The notes below the pieces were generated by a model that was given only the letters and a program-made list of their open reading frames with translations, had not been told where the DNA came from and did not search any database. The translations under genes were made by a program, and so were the position numbers. Positions 33,974 to 42,564 of a stretch of 64,000 bases of DNA are shown here, one piece after another (position 1 is the stretch's first letter; each line of letters opens with the position of its first letter). Source of the stretch: Mesorhizobium sp. (GTDB lineage Bacteria > Pseudomonadota > Alphaproteobacteria > Rhizobiales > Rhizobiaceae); assembly GCF_023954305.1 (NCBI RefSeq), contig NZ_JAMLIG010000001.1, forward strand, positions 2,666,001-2,730,000, in the 5' to 3' direction.

Positions 33974-35383
33974 TCACCCCTTCCACAACCCTTCGCGGCG
34001 GAGATCGTCCATCGTCCGCGAAATCCCTTCGCGCAGGATCGCGACCATGTCGTCGACCTGTTCCCGGCTGATCACCAGCGGCGGTGACATGACGCACATG
34101 TTGATCAGCGGCCTGACCAGCAGGCCGAGTTCCTGGCAGTGCCGGTCGATGCGCTTGCCGACCTCGTTGTCGAGCTTCAGCGGGTTCATGCTGTCGCGGT
34201 CGGCGACGCATTCGATGCAGGCCATCAGGCCGCGCCCGCGCACCTCGCCCACCAGCGGCAGATCCTCCAGCGTCTTCAGCCGCGCCTGGAAATAGGGGCC
34301 GAGCTGGCGGGCATGGTTGAGGATGCCGCCTTCCAGCAGGTCGAGATTCTTCAGCGCCACGGCGCAGCCGATTGGATGGCTGGAATAGGTCAGCCCGTGC
34401 GCGAACATCGCGTCGGGATGGTTGGAGCGGCGCAGCGTCTCGAACAGCCGGTCCGACATCATCACGCCGCCGAGCGGGAAATAGCCCGAGGTGACGCCCT
34501 TGGCGAAGGTGATCATGTCGGGCTCGACGCCGAACACATCCTGCGAGGCGAACACCTCGCCGACGCGCCCGAACGCCGTCACGACCTCGTCGGAAATGTA
34601 GAGGATGTCGTTGTCGCGGCAGATCCTCGCAACGCGCGGCAGGTAGTCGTCCGGCGGCACGATGACGCCGCCCGAGGCCTGGACCGGCTCGGCGACGAAG
34701 GCGCCGATCCTGTCGGCGCCGATGCGGGCAACCGTGTCGCGGAACTCGTCCACGAGGACATCGCAGAACGCCGCGACGCTCATGCCGGCCGGGCGCCGGA
34801 ACGGGTTGGGGCAGGAGAGCTTGACGACCAGGGCGTCCGCGCCGTCCATCCAGTCGCGGTCGCGCGGCCGGCCGTTGAGCGAGCCGGAAAGATAGGTCGA
34901 GCCGTGATAGGCGCCCTGGCGCGACAGGATCGTCTTCTTCTCCGGCCGGCCGCGGACATTGTTGTAGAACTGCATGAAGCGCAGCGCCGTCTCGACCGCC
35001 GACGAGCCGCCGGTCGTGTAGAAGACGTGATTCAGGTCGCCGGGCGCGTAGGCCGCGAGCCGTTCCGACAGCGCCACCGACGGCTCGTTCATCGTGTACC
35101 AGGGCGTGTTGTAGGAGAGCTCCATCGCCTGGTCGCGCATCGCGTCGGCGAGCTCGGCGCGGCGGTGTCCGACGTTGACGCACCACATCCCGGCCGGGCC
35201 GTCGATCAGCCGCTCGCCATGCGCACCGGTGATGTAGATGCCGTCGCCCGAGGCGATGTAGGTGCGCGATTCGGCACCGATCTGGCCGGCCGTCGGCCAC
35301 GGCTGCACCAAGTGGCGCGCCGCGCGCCCGGCCGCGTCATCGCCGGCGGAGCCGGAGTGATCGGGTTTTTCCAGCGCGGCCAT
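33974..35383 (-). CDS. class III pyridoxal-phosphate aminotransferase
   Basis: A 469-residue omega-aminotransferase. The PLP lysine is Lys295 (ITFAKGVTSGYFPLGG), with the cofactor Asp in LYISDEVVTAFGR and the phosphate-binding FYTTGGSSAVETALR. Relatives include SpuC-like polyamine:pyruvate and taurine/beta-alanine aminotransferases. It is divergent from a Pot-type ABC transporter operon with TetR operator 2 between, so it belongs to the BetI-like regulon. The amine substrate is not predictable from the sequence. The start fits the family; the kinase gene converges on it with a four-base gap. Confidence 0.92.
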   Translation of the reverse strand: MAALEKPDHSGSAGDDAAGRAARHLVQPWPTAGQIGAESRTYIASGDGIYITGAHGERLIDGPAGMWCVNVGHRRAELADAMRDQAMELSYNTPWYTMNEPSVALSERLAAYAPGDLNHVFYTTGGSSAVETALRFMQFYNNVRGRPEKKTILSRQGAYHGSTYLSGSLNGRPRDRDWMDGADALVVKLSCPNPFRRPAGMSVAAFCDVLVDEFRDTVARIGADRIGAFVAEPVQASGGVIVPPDDYLPRVARICRDNDILYISDEVVTAFGRVGEVFASQDVFGVEPDMITFAKGVTSGYFPLGGVMMSDRLFETLRRSNHPDAMFAHGLTYSSHPIGCAVALKNLDLLEGGILNHARQLGPYFQARLKTLEDLPLVGEVRGRGLMACIECVADRDSMNPLKLDNEVGKRIDRHCQELGLLVRPLINMCVMSPPLVISREQVDDMVAILREGISRTMDDLRREGLWKG

Positions 35384-35464
35384 CGTGCGGTCTCCACGAA
35401 TTCATGTCCGATCCAAGGTCATGGGTCAGGCAAACCAACGGATATCAAAGGGAAATTTCTTCAC

Positions 35465-35490
35465 ATATTGAATGTCCGTTCAGTCAATAT
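35465..35490. promoter_or_regulatory. TetR-type operator 2, between aminotransferase and ABC transporter genes
   Basis: ATATTGAATG / CAGTCAATAT form an imperfect 26-base palindrome. The core TTGAATG-TC-CGTTCAG aligns with operators 1 and 3. It lies 82 bases upstream of the aminotransferase start and 139 bases upstream of the permease start, so one site can govern both directions. Confidence 0.75.
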
Positions 35491-35628
35491 CCCAGAAAAT
35501 CCGCTTGATTTCAATGCGGACTTGCGCATTGATGCTCGAAAGCCGGTGAAAAGCCGGTTCGGCTGCCGGGACGAGCGCATGCGACCTACGCCCCTCTTGC
35601 GACCCCTCTGTCGTCTCGGAGCCATCTG

Positions 35629-36546
35629 ATGGCTGCGACTGCGGAGGGGATTTCGGCGGCACCGGCCCAAAGGGCACGATCCCGGTCCTATCTGCAGTCG
35701 GACGAAGCCAAGGGCTATACGCTCATCTCGGCGCCGTTCCTCTACGCGCTGGCCATGCTCGGCCTGCCGGTGGTCGTCGTCATCGCCCACTCGTTCTGGA
35801 CGCAGACCTATCTCACGGTCGACCGGACCCTGACGCTCGAGAACTACCGCCAGGCGATCTTCGAGCCGATTTACCAGGATCTCCTGTTCCGCTCGCTCTT
35901 TATCTCCTTCACCGTCAGCGTGCTCACCGTCGCGCTCGCCTATCCGATCGCCTATTTCATCTCCTTCCACGGCGGCCGGCGCAAGAATCTGTGGCTCTTC
36001 GTCATCACCGTGCCGTTCTGGACGAGCTACCTCCTGCGCGTCATGGCCTGGAAGGTGGTGCTCGGCTACAATGGCGTGCTGAACTCCGCCCTCATGGGGA
36101 CGGGCATCGCCAGCGAGCCGTCGACCGCCTTCCTCTACAATTCGACGGCGGTGATGATCACGCTCACCCATGCCTGGGTGGCCTTCGCCATCCTGCCGAT
36201 CTTCGTCTCGCTGGAAAAGGTCGACCGCACGCTGGTCGAGGCCGCGACCGATCTCGGCGACGGTCCCATCCGCTCCTTCCTGCGCGTCACGCTGCCGCTG
36301 TCGCTGCCGGGCGTCGTTGCCGCGCTTTTGATCGTCATGATCCCGACGGTCGGCGACTACGTCACGCCGAAGATGGTCGGCGGCACCGACGGGGTGATGA
36401 TCGCCAACGCCATCCAGGCCCAGTTCGGCCGCGCCATGAACAAGCCGCTGGGGGCGGCGCTGTCCGTCACCACGATGATCGCGGTGTGCCTGATGGCCGG
36501 CGGCACGGTGCTGGCGCTGCGCGCCGCGGTGAGGGCGTTCCGGTGA
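35629..36546 (+). CDS. ABC transporter permease (PotB-like)
   Basis: A 305-residue inner-membrane permease with six helices. The ATPase-coupling EAA loop is LVEAATDLGDGPIRSFLRVT near residues 203-222. SFWTQTYLTVDRTLTLENYR after the first helix is typical of spermidine/putrescine-type PotB proteins. First gene of a three-gene operon with the second permease and ATPase, which overlaps by four bases (GTGA). The solute-binding protein is encoded at 43553-44638 under a different operator of the same regulon. Confidence 0.93.
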   Translation: MAATAEGISAAPAQRARSRSYLQSDEAKGYTLISAPFLYALAMLGLPVVVVIAHSFWTQTYLTVDRTLTLENYRQAIFEPIYQDLLFRSLFISFTVSVLTVALAYPIAYFISFHGGRRKNLWLFVITVPFWTSYLLRVMAWKVVLGYNGVLNSALMGTGIASEPSTAFLYNSTAVMITLTHAWVAFAILPIFVSLEKVDRTLVEAATDLGDGPIRSFLRVTLPLSLPGVVAALLIVMIPTVGDYVTPKMVGGTDGVMIANAIQAQFGRAMNKPLGAALSVTTMIAVCLMAGGTVLALRAAVRAFR

Positions 36547-37364
36547 GCGCCGCGCGCCGCCTCGCCGCCAACTGGCTGCCGGCCTATGCCGCGCTCTTCG
36601 TCCTCTTCCTCTATCTGCCGGTGCTGCTGCTGCCGGTGTTCTCGCTCAATTCGTCCGCCTCACCGCGCTTTCCGCTCACCGGCTTCACGCTCAAATGGTA
36701 TCAAGGCCTGCCGAAGACGCCGGCCCTGCTCGACGCCGCCTGGAACAGCCTCGTCGTCGGCATTTCGGCAGCACTTCTCGCCACGGTGCTCGGCATCTGC
36801 GCGGCGCGGGCGCTCACCCGCTACCGCTTCCGCGGCCAGCGCGCCATGCAGGGGCTGATCATGGCGCCGCTGGTCATGCCCGAGATCATCGTCGCGGTGT
36901 CGATCCTGATCATCGTGCTCGCCCTCGGCATGCCGCTGACGCTGTTCACCGTCACGCTCGGCCACGTCCTCGTCTGCCTGCCCTATTCGATCTCGGTGCT
37001 CATCTCCGGCTTCGAGGGATTCGACCGCAGTCTTGAGGAGGCGTCTGCCGATCTCGGCGAGACCGCCTTCGGCACGTTCCGGCGCGTCACGCTGCCGATG
37101 ATGTCCCCGGCGATCATCTCCAGCCTGCTCGTCGGCTTTACCATCTCGCTCGACGATTTCATGATGGCCTTCTTCCTCGGCGGCAACGACGTGACCTTGC
37201 CGGTCTACATCTGGGGCCAGCTGCGCTTCGCCGCGCGGCTGCCGGGCGTGCTGGCACTCGGCACGCTGCTGCTCGTCGCCTCGATCGTGCTTCTCACCAT
37301 CGCCGAACTCCTGCGCCGCCGCGCGCAGGAGCGCACCCAGACGACCGGAGGCCTGCTTGCCTGA
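36543..37364 (+). CDS. ABC transporter permease (PotC-like)
   Basis: A 273-residue permease beginning at GTG 36543, coupled to the upstream gene. It has six helices and the EAA loop SLEEASADLGETAFGTFRRV, and ISGFEGFD typical of PotC. LVGFTISLDDFMMAFFLGGN is the family hallmark in the later helices. It pairs with the upstream PotB-like permease. Its end overlaps the ATPase gene by eight bases. Confidence 0.93.
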   Translation: MSAARRLAANWLPAYAALFVLFLYLPVLLLPVFSLNSSASPRFPLTGFTLKWYQGLPKTPALLDAAWNSLVVGISAALLATVLGICAARALTRYRFRGQRAMQGLIMAPLVMPEIIVAVSILIIVLALGMPLTLFTVTLGHVLVCLPYSISVLISGFEGFDRSLEEASADLGETAFGTFRRVTLPMMSPAIISSLLVGFTISLDDFMMAFFLGGNDVTLPVYIWGQLRFAARLPGVLALGTLLLVASIVLLTIAELLRRRAQERTQTTGGLLA

Positions 37365-38451
37365 CGCGACACGCCCGATGATCGAGATCGACACCGTCAC
37401 GCGCAGCTACGGCGATTTCCACGCGCTCGACCGCGCGACGCTGACGATCCGCGAAGGCGAGTTCTTCTCCCTCCTCGGACCCTCCGGCTGCGGCAAGACC
37501 ACGCTTCTGCGCCTCATCGCCGGCTTCGACCAGCCGACCTCCGGCTCGATCGCCATCGACGGCCAGCCGATGGATGGCATCCCGGCCAATGCGCGGCCGA
37601 CCAACATGGTGTTCCAGTCCTACGCCATCTTCCCGCATCTGAACGTCGGCGAAAACGTCGCCTACGGGCTGAAGCGGATGAAGCTGGGTGCCGCCGAGGA
37701 GAAGCGCCGCGTCGACGAGGCGCTGTCGATGGTCTCGCTCGCCGGCCTGCAGAACCGCGGCGCGACCGAGCTCTCCGGCGGCCAGCGTCAGCGCGTGGCG
37801 CTGGCGCGTGCGCTGGTCATGCGGCCCAAGGTGCTTCTGCTCGACGAGCCGCTGTCGGCGCTCGACAAGAAGCTGCGCGAGCAGATGCAGGTCGAGCTGC
37901 GCCGGCTGCAAAAGGCAGTCGGCATCACCTTCATCCTGGTCACGCACGACCAGTACGAGGCGCTCGCCATGTCCGACCGCATCGCCGTCATGTTCGGCGG
38001 CCGGATCGCGCAGGTCTCGACGCCGAAGGAAATCTACCAGCGCCCGGTCAACCGCCAGGTCGCCGACTTCCTCGGCGGCATGAACTTCATCCGCGCCGAC
38101 CTCGTCGAGGAAAACGGCGAGTCGATCGTCGTCGACACCGCCGCCTTCGGGCGGGTCAGGACGGAAAAGCCCCGCGCCTTCGCCGCCAGGGGCCGCGAGG
38201 CCACCCTCGGCATCCGCCCCGAGCGCCTGCGCGTGCTCTGGGACGACGCGACGGCAAAGCACGAGATCGCCGGCACGGTGGTCGAGCGGCACTATTTCGG
38301 CGAAATCACCCATCTCGTCGTCGACGTCGCCGGCATGGACAAGCCGCTGTCGGTCACCGAGACCAACGATTTCGGCGCCGACGACCTGCCGCTCGGCGCC
38401 AGGATCAGACTCGGCTACGACCCCGACGCGCTGGTGGCGCTGGCGGATTGA
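37357..38451 (+). CDS. ABC transporter ATP-binding protein (PotA-like)
   Basis: A 364-residue ATPase: Walker A LLGPSGCGKTTLLRLIAG, signature ELSGGQRQRVALARAL, Walker B VLLLDEPLSALD and His switch LVTHDQ, then a C-terminal TOBE domain (from about 270) with LGIRPERLRV. TTG 37357 is preferred because GGAGG lies five bases upstream; the ATG at 37378 has no ribosome site. The last 48 bases of the gene, plus eight beyond the stop, recur 935 bases downstream. Confidence 0.94.
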   Translation: MPDATRPMIEIDTVTRSYGDFHALDRATLTIREGEFFSLLGPSGCGKTTLLRLIAGFDQPTSGSIAIDGQPMDGIPANARPTNMVFQSYAIFPHLNVGENVAYGLKRMKLGAAEEKRRVDEALSMVSLAGLQNRGATELSGGQRQRVALARALVMRPKVLLLDEPLSALDKKLREQMQVELRRLQKAVGITFILVTHDQYEALAMSDRIAVMFGGRIAQVSTPKEIYQRPVNRQVADFLGGMNFIRADLVEENGESIVVDTAAFGRVRTEKPRAFAARGREATLGIRPERLRVLWDDATAKHEIAGTVVERHYFGEITHLVVDVAGMDKPLSVTETNDFGADDLPLGARIRLGYDPDALVALAD

Positions 38452-38459
38452 CGGGCGGC
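38404..38459 (+). repeat. direct repeat copy A (3' end of the ABC ATPase gene)
   Basis: 56 bases covering the last 48 coding bases of the ATPase gene and the eight that follow. It matches 39339-39394 at 52 of 56 positions by eye. The 879 bases between the copies contain the hypothetical gene 38464-39021 and an AT-rich stretch, so the pair looks like the borders of an inserted segment. Confidence 0.85.
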
Positions 38460-38463
38460 GTCT

Positions 38464-39021
38464 TTACTCTCGGGCTTCCTGGGCCACGGGCCAGGGAACG
38501 TCTCCTCCCTTTGCCGTCGTGGCTGCAAGCGGGCCGCACTTCCTCATCGCCCATTCGTCGCATTCCTGCTTCGATGCCGGTCCGAAGACCCGGTAATAGA
38601 TCGCAAGAACGAGGGCATCCGCCGGCACGACGATGCAGCCGTGCGGCGGCGACGTCACGGGCAGCCGGGAATAGACGACATATTCCGTCTCTCCTGCCTG
38701 CGTTTCGGCGAAGTCTACCGGCAGGAACGGATCGACGACGGGAACCTCGACCCAACCGGTCGCGTCCATCACGCGTATCACGTCGCCGCTGTCGGCCATC
38801 ACCACCGAAATCTCGAACGGCTTGATAGCCCTGAGGCAGACGGGCTGTGTGAAGAAGACCAGATTCCACATGGGAGGAAGGATACGTTCCGGCCGCATCT
38901 CCAACTGGGCGGAGTAATTGAGACAGGGAAGTATTCCGGTCGCGGTCAGGGTGATCGTGCCTTCAAGGGGCGACCTCACGGCACGATAATGTGCAGTCCC
39001 TAGCACTTTCGTTGTGGACAT
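38464..39021 (-). CDS. hypothetical protein in an inserted segment
   Basis: A 185-residue protein starting MSTTKVLGTAHYRAVRSPLE, with AGGAGGAG eight bases before ATG 39021. There is no signal peptide and no clear membrane span. It contains MWNLVFFTQPVCLRAIKPFE and GCIVVPADALVLAIYYRVFG, and ends with a hydrophilic tail that includes CDEWAMRKCG. I recognise no family. It sits between the two copies of the ATPase-gene 3' end, is antisense to the flanking operon and has an AT-rich upstream region unlike its neighbours, so it was probably acquired. Confidence 0.65.
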   Translation of the reverse strand: MSTTKVLGTAHYRAVRSPLEGTITLTATGILPCLNYSAQLEMRPERILPPMWNLVFFTQPVCLRAIKPFEISVVMADSGDVIRVMDATGWVEVPVVDPFLPVDFAETQAGETEYVVYSRLPVTSPPHGCIVVPADALVLAIYYRVFGPASKQECDEWAMRKCGPLAATTAKGGDVPWPVAQEARE

Positions 39022-39338
39022 GCTCTCCTCCTGGATAATAACAGTTTCTGGCATGCCCCAATTGATTACATCGCATGAAATGATGAATTGTTCAACGTAC
39101 CGACGAGTTAAATAATCTTGATGACATGTTTCTATGAGCAAGAATGAAGTATTTCATATTTCGTAAGGGCTGTAGATTTATCGAGCCTAGGACGCATCCG
39201 GAGATGGCCAAGTTCTGAAGTGAGGCAGCAAGTTCCCTTGCCACTCTCCTGCCGCCTTGAGCGCATTCGTCATGCCTCGGCTATTCCGGCAACAAATCGG
39301 ACCACTCGACGTGCAGCGGCGGCCCCTTAAGGGGGGCG
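39022..39338. other. AT-rich stretch inside the inserted segment
   Basis: About 170 bases (39030-39200) are clearly richer in A and T than the rest of the window, for example the parts around AATTGATTACATCGC and GTTAAATAATCTTG. TTGAAC and TGTAAT elements on the minus strand could be a promoter for the hypothetical gene, but the spacing (19) is not good. No gene seen. The remainder up to copy B has normal composition. Confidence 0.6.
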
Positions 39339-39394
39339 ATCAGACTCGCCGACGACCCCGACGCGCTGGTGGCACCGGCGGATTGACGGGCGGC
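39339..39394 (+). repeat. direct repeat copy B (displaced ATPase gene end)
   Basis: Second copy of the 56-base end of the ABC ATPase gene, with four substitutions. In the original frame it still reads a PDALVAPAD-like tail and its TGA. It lies just upstream of the hypothetical gene at 39419, which in an uninterrupted arrangement would follow the ATPase gene directly. Confidence 0.85.
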
Positions 39395-39418
39395 ATCGCC
39401 GTCGCCCACACATCGCAC

Positions 39419-39853
39419 ATGGATGATCCGATCGAACCCGCCGGCCCGCGCCGGCTTTCCGTCCGCGACTGCGATGCGTTCTGGCAGCGCTTCGTCGCGC
39501 TGCGGCCGGACCTCGCCTTGCAGCGCGGCAATCATTGGTCGCGCTGGCGGCCGGTCGCGGGCACGCCGGTCTTCATCGCGCTCTACCTGACGAACCGGAG
39601 CGTCGGCATGTTCGTCCGCGGCGAGCGCGGCCTGTCGCTCAAGGGCGCGGTGCGGCTCCTCTCGCTCCACGAGCCGAAGCTGAGCGCGGCCCTCGGCGTG
39701 CCCGTCCTGTCGGACGGCTGTCCCTATCTGAGCAGGCTTCGCGTGACGACGGTCGATCGGGACACCTGGCCGGCGGCGCAGGACTGGCTGCTCGAACGCG
39801 AGGGCTTCTATCACGACACCCTGGCCCGGATCGTCGGCGGCCTCGACATCTGA
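39419..39853 (+). CDS. hypothetical protein
   Basis: A 144-residue soluble protein beginning MDDPIEPAGPRRLSVRDCDA, with FWQRFVALRPDLALQRGNHW and RVTTVDRDTWPAAQDWLLER. The pattern of a short basic beta region then a W-x2-A-x2-W-L-L-E-R helix recalls small DUF4268-like proteins, but I cannot assign it. ATG 39419 avoids the direct repeat; longer in-frame starts run into it. Codon use resembles the neighbours. Confidence 0.6.
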   Translation: MDDPIEPAGPRRLSVRDCDAFWQRFVALRPDLALQRGNHWSRWRPVAGTPVFIALYLTNRSVGMFVRGERGLSLKGAVRLLSLHEPKLSAALGVPVLSDGCPYLSRLRVTTVDRDTWPAAQDWLLEREGFYHDTLARIVGGLDI

Positions 39854-39961
39854 CGGGCTGCTCTGCTAGCGGCCACGTTCGCACCCGCGAAGTGGCTCGA
39901 ATGGACCCAGATGAGGTCGGATTGCATCCGCATTGTCGACGAAGGCATCCGCCCGCGCGGC

Positions 39962-40067
39962 GTCATCCTCGGGCTTGTCCCGAGGATCTGCGGCATCTCC
40001 AACGTAAGGCTCTAAGAGATATTCTATGCTAGGGTAGGCAGATCCTCGGGACAAGCCCGAGGATGAC
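39962..40067. repeat. 30-base perfect inverted repeat (REP-like)
   Basis: GTCATCCTCGGGCTTGTCCC... at 39962-39991 and its exact reverse complement at 40038-40067 surround a 46-base loop. A third copy (28 bases, one mismatch) is at 43410-43437. Each arm is itself partly palindromic (CCTCGGG-CTTGT-CCCGAGG). This is a dispersed rhizobial-type palindromic element in a 333-base gap without genes. Confidence 0.9.
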
Positions 40068-40186
40068 GGCGGTGGGGCGTCTCCGGGTTGCCAACATTCC
40101 GGTTTCAATCTGACTTCATCTCGCTCGGACGGCGAGATTTCCGAGCAGCCGAAACGGAGATGCGGCGCTATGAAGACGCTGTCGGC

Positions 40187-40519
40187 TCACGCCGCCTCGT
40201 GGCGGACGGTGATCCGGCCGCGCTCGCCTTCGCTTTCTTCGTCGCGTGACCGGACGAGTATCTCCACGTCGCGGTCGAATGCCGTCAGCAGTGTCATCAG
40301 GCGTTCCACCGAATATTCGCGGAAATGCCCTTTGAACATGCGCGAGACTTCCGGCTGGCTGATCCCCATCAGAGCGCCGGCGGCCGACTGCGTCAGCTTC
40401 CTTTCGCGCACCAGACGCATGATTTCGACGACGAGTTTCGCCTTGAGCAGATGCGTTTCCGGCTCTGGAACCCCGATCTCCGCAAAGATGTTGAGATCGC
40501 CCTCATAGACTTCGGTCAT
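40187..40519 (-). CDS. XRE-family antitoxin (HigA-like)
   Basis: A 110-residue protein with a helix-turn-helix near residues 45-75 (LTQSAAGALMGISQPEVSRM). It is of the HTH group found next to phage-derived Gp49/RelE-like toxins. MTEVYEGDL at 40519 is the start: it overlaps the toxin stop by one base (TGATG), giving a coupled toxin-antitoxin order. It should repress its own promoter together with the toxin. Confidence 0.88.
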   Translation of the reverse strand: MTEVYEGDLNIFAEIGVPEPETHLLKAKLVVEIMRLVRERKLTQSAAGALMGISQPEVSRMFKGHFREYSVERLMTLLTAFDRDVEILVRSRDEESEGERGRITVRHEAA

Positions 40520-40893
40520 CACTTCGGCTCCTTCGTTCGAGCGCGATGGTCGGCCTCGGCAGACTTCAGTCGGTTCCGGACGAGGTCGATTTCCCGTTGA
40601 GGCGTTGCGATTCCGCTCTTCGACTTCTTCTTGAAACAATGCAGCACATAGACGGCATCTTCGAAGCGCGCGAAATACATGGTGCGAAAAGTGTCGCCCT
40701 GGTGGTCGTCGACCAGTTCCATCACGCCTCCAACCCCGCGCAGCGGCTTCGCAGAATAGGGATGCTCTCCCACTTGCGCCTGATAGAGCTCAAAGCCAAA
40801 AGCATCCTGGACCGCGCTCGGAAACGCAGCATAGTCCTTGCGGCTGGACCCCATCCATCTCAGTGGACGCGATGCACCTTCCCGCTGCGCCAT
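40519..40893 (-). CDS. RelE/HigB-like toxin (phage-derived Gp49-like family)
   Basis: A 124-residue basic protein: PLRWMGSSRKDYAAFPSAVQ, then AKPLRGVGGVMELVDDH, TFRTMYFARFEDAVYVLHCF and KKKSKSGIATPQREIDLVRN. This is the compact ribosome-dependent mRNA-cleaving fold with the C-terminal F-x-K-K-S/T pattern of the Gp49-like group. It is first in the operon, upstream of the antitoxin. The ATG is only six bases after the -10 element (40905-40900), so translation is probably leaderless. Confidence 0.87.
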   Translation of the reverse strand: MAQREGASRPLRWMGSSRKDYAAFPSAVQDAFGFELYQAQVGEHPYSAKPLRGVGGVMELVDDHQGDTFRTMYFARFEDAVYVLHCFKKKSKSGIATPQREIDLVRNRLKSAEADHRARTKEPK

Positions 40894-40899
40894 TTAGCT

Positions 40900-40928
40900 A
40901 ATATGATGAAATACTCATACTCAGTCAA
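40900..40928 (-). promoter_or_regulatory. promoter of the toxin-antitoxin operon (leaderless)
   Basis: TTGACT (40928-40923), a 17-base spacer carrying the direct repeat GAGTAT-GAGTAT, and CATATT (40905-40900). The toxin ATG starts at 40893, where transcription itself should begin. The -35 overlaps the stop codon of the flavoprotein gene upstream. The direct repeat is a candidate operator for the antitoxin. Confidence 0.68.
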
Positions 40929-42168
40929 TCCGCCCCGCCACTCTCCTCCCCGCCACGATCGCCCCTTCGATATAGCCCGGATATTCCGGCGAAATCTCCG
41001 AGCAGGCGAAGTGCAGCGGCGGGGCGCCGGCGGCGATGACCGCCTCGGCGTCCCGCGCGTCCATGTCCATGATCAGGTCGCTGTAGGCGCCGCCGGACCA
41101 TTGGTCGTAGGACCAGTCGCGCACCAGCATGTCCAGCGGCTGGGTGGCCTCCGAGCCGAGCGCCTGCGTGAGATAGGCCAAAAAGCCGTCGCGGATGCCT
41201 TGCTCTCCCCGCCCTCGCCATTCGAGCGCGCTCGGGCCGCCGACGAAACCGGACAGCATCGGACGTTCGGCCGTGCCGGTGTCGCAAGCGAAGAGCCCGA
41301 CGGGCTCGCGGAACATGACGACGCCGGACAGTCCGCGGTCGCGCCAGAAGGCGCGGCGGTAGCGGACCAGAAGCTTGATCACCGCGCCGCTGCGCCAGAC
41401 CGACAGCGCGCGCGTGAGATGCGCGGGCAGGGCAGGCACATAGTCGAGACGCGCGGCCATCGACGGCGGCAGGGCGACGATTGCCGCGCGCGCCTCCACC
41501 TCGCCCGCCGGCGTCGTCACCGTGACACCATCCGCCGACCACTCGATCCGCGTTGCCGGCGTCGACAGCCGCACCCGCCCGTCCAGTTCCGCCGCGAGGT
41601 CGTCGGCCAGCGCGTGCATCGTGCGCGCGGGAAAATGCTGCAGCTCGAACTGTTCGTTGGTGATGCGCCGGTCGTTGTCGATCAAGTGCCACAGCGGCAC
41701 GTCCTCGAGCGGGTGGCACCAGAGGCCCTCGATCATGGAGCGGAAGCCGGCCTTCTCGTCGTCTCCATCCGGCTGGCGGGAAAGCCAGTCCGCGACCGAC
41801 AGATCGGCCACGGCCTCGTCATCCGGCAACAGGCCGTTGTAGCGCTCGCGGATCGCCATCGCCCCGCGGCCGACCCGCGCCAGCGTCGCCTCCGCCAGCG
41901 GCGGCACAGACACGTCCCGTCCCGCGAAGGACGGACTGGACAGCGTGTGGCCGTGTGCGCGCAGCAGCGCCATCACATTCGCCATGTCGTCGCAGGCGAA
42001 CTGTCCGCCGGTGTCGAGCCGCTCGCCCAGGCCGTTCACCTGCGATTCGACGCGCCCGCCCACCCTGTCGCGCGCCTCCAGCACGACGACATCCTTGCCT
42101 CGCCGTGTCAGCTCGAGCGCGGCGGAGAGACCGGTGAACCCGGCGCCGATGATGATGACGTCATGCAT
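40921..42168 (-). CDS. FAD-dependent amine oxidase-like protein
   Basis: A 415-residue flavoprotein with the N-terminal dinucleotide-binding motif VIIIGAGFTGLSAALELTRR, the GG doublet in EARDRVGGRV, and a C-terminal FAD-binding segment HFACSEISPEYPGYIEGAIV. This is the monoamine-oxidase/protoporphyrinogen-oxidase fold. The substrate is unknown; its place among amine-catabolic genes suggests an amine, but no TetR operator precedes it. Upstream lies a repeat-rich gap. Confidence 0.87.
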   Translation of the reverse strand: MHDVIIIGAGFTGLSAALELTRRGKDVVVLEARDRVGGRVESQVNGLGERLDTGGQFACDDMANVMALLRAHGHTLSSPSFAGRDVSVPPLAEATLARVGRGAMAIRERYNGLLPDDEAVADLSVADWLSRQPDGDDEKAGFRSMIEGLWCHPLEDVPLWHLIDNDRRITNEQFELQHFPARTMHALADDLAAELDGRVRLSTPATRIEWSADGVTVTTPAGEVEARAAIVALPPSMAARLDYVPALPAHLTRALSVWRSGAVIKLLVRYRRAFWRDRGLSGVVMFREPVGLFACDTGTAERPMLSGFVGGPSALEWRGRGEQGIRDGFLAYLTQALGSEATQPLDMLVRDWSYDQWSGGAYSDLIMDMDARDAEAVIAAGAPPLHFACSEISPEYPGYIEGAIVAGRRVAGRID

Positions 42169-42276
42169 TGAAGAGTATCCCTGTTCTTCCCGTCTACACC
42201 GGTTCGAGAGGCCGGGCGAGGGCGGGGGGTGGGCTCGACTTCGACATCCTGTGTAGCCCCTCTACCAAACCCCGAC

Positions 42277-42564
42277 GCCCCCTCCACCGCCTTCGGCGGT
42301 CCCCCTCCCCCGCTTCGCAGGGGAGGATACCTGCCGCGCGGTCGTGCTCTAATCCTCCCCCGTTTACGGGGGGGTCCGCAGGACGACCACGTAGTGGTGG
42401 AGGGGGCGCGAATCTCACCCCCTCCGTCATACCGGCGGCCGAAGGCCAGCCGGTATCCATTCTTCTCTCCGGCTACACGCCTGAAACGCATCCGCGGCAT
42501 TTCCGGCAGCGCCCACTTGCCGGCGATCAATGGGTCCCGGATCGCCTTCGGCGTCCGGGATGAC
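42277..42564. repeat. cluster of palindromic intergenic repeats
   Basis: The gene-free stretch 42169-42768 holds three palindromic elements. The first is a 132-base GC-rich inverted repeat (42277-42408) with C-tract and G-tract arms. The second (42426-42460) has ATACCGGC / GCCGGTAT arms. The third (42532-42564) has TCCCGGA / TCCGGGA arms around CGCCTTCGGCG. All look like rhizobial RPE/REP-type repeats. No gene or convincing promoter is seen in this gap. Confidence 0.8.
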
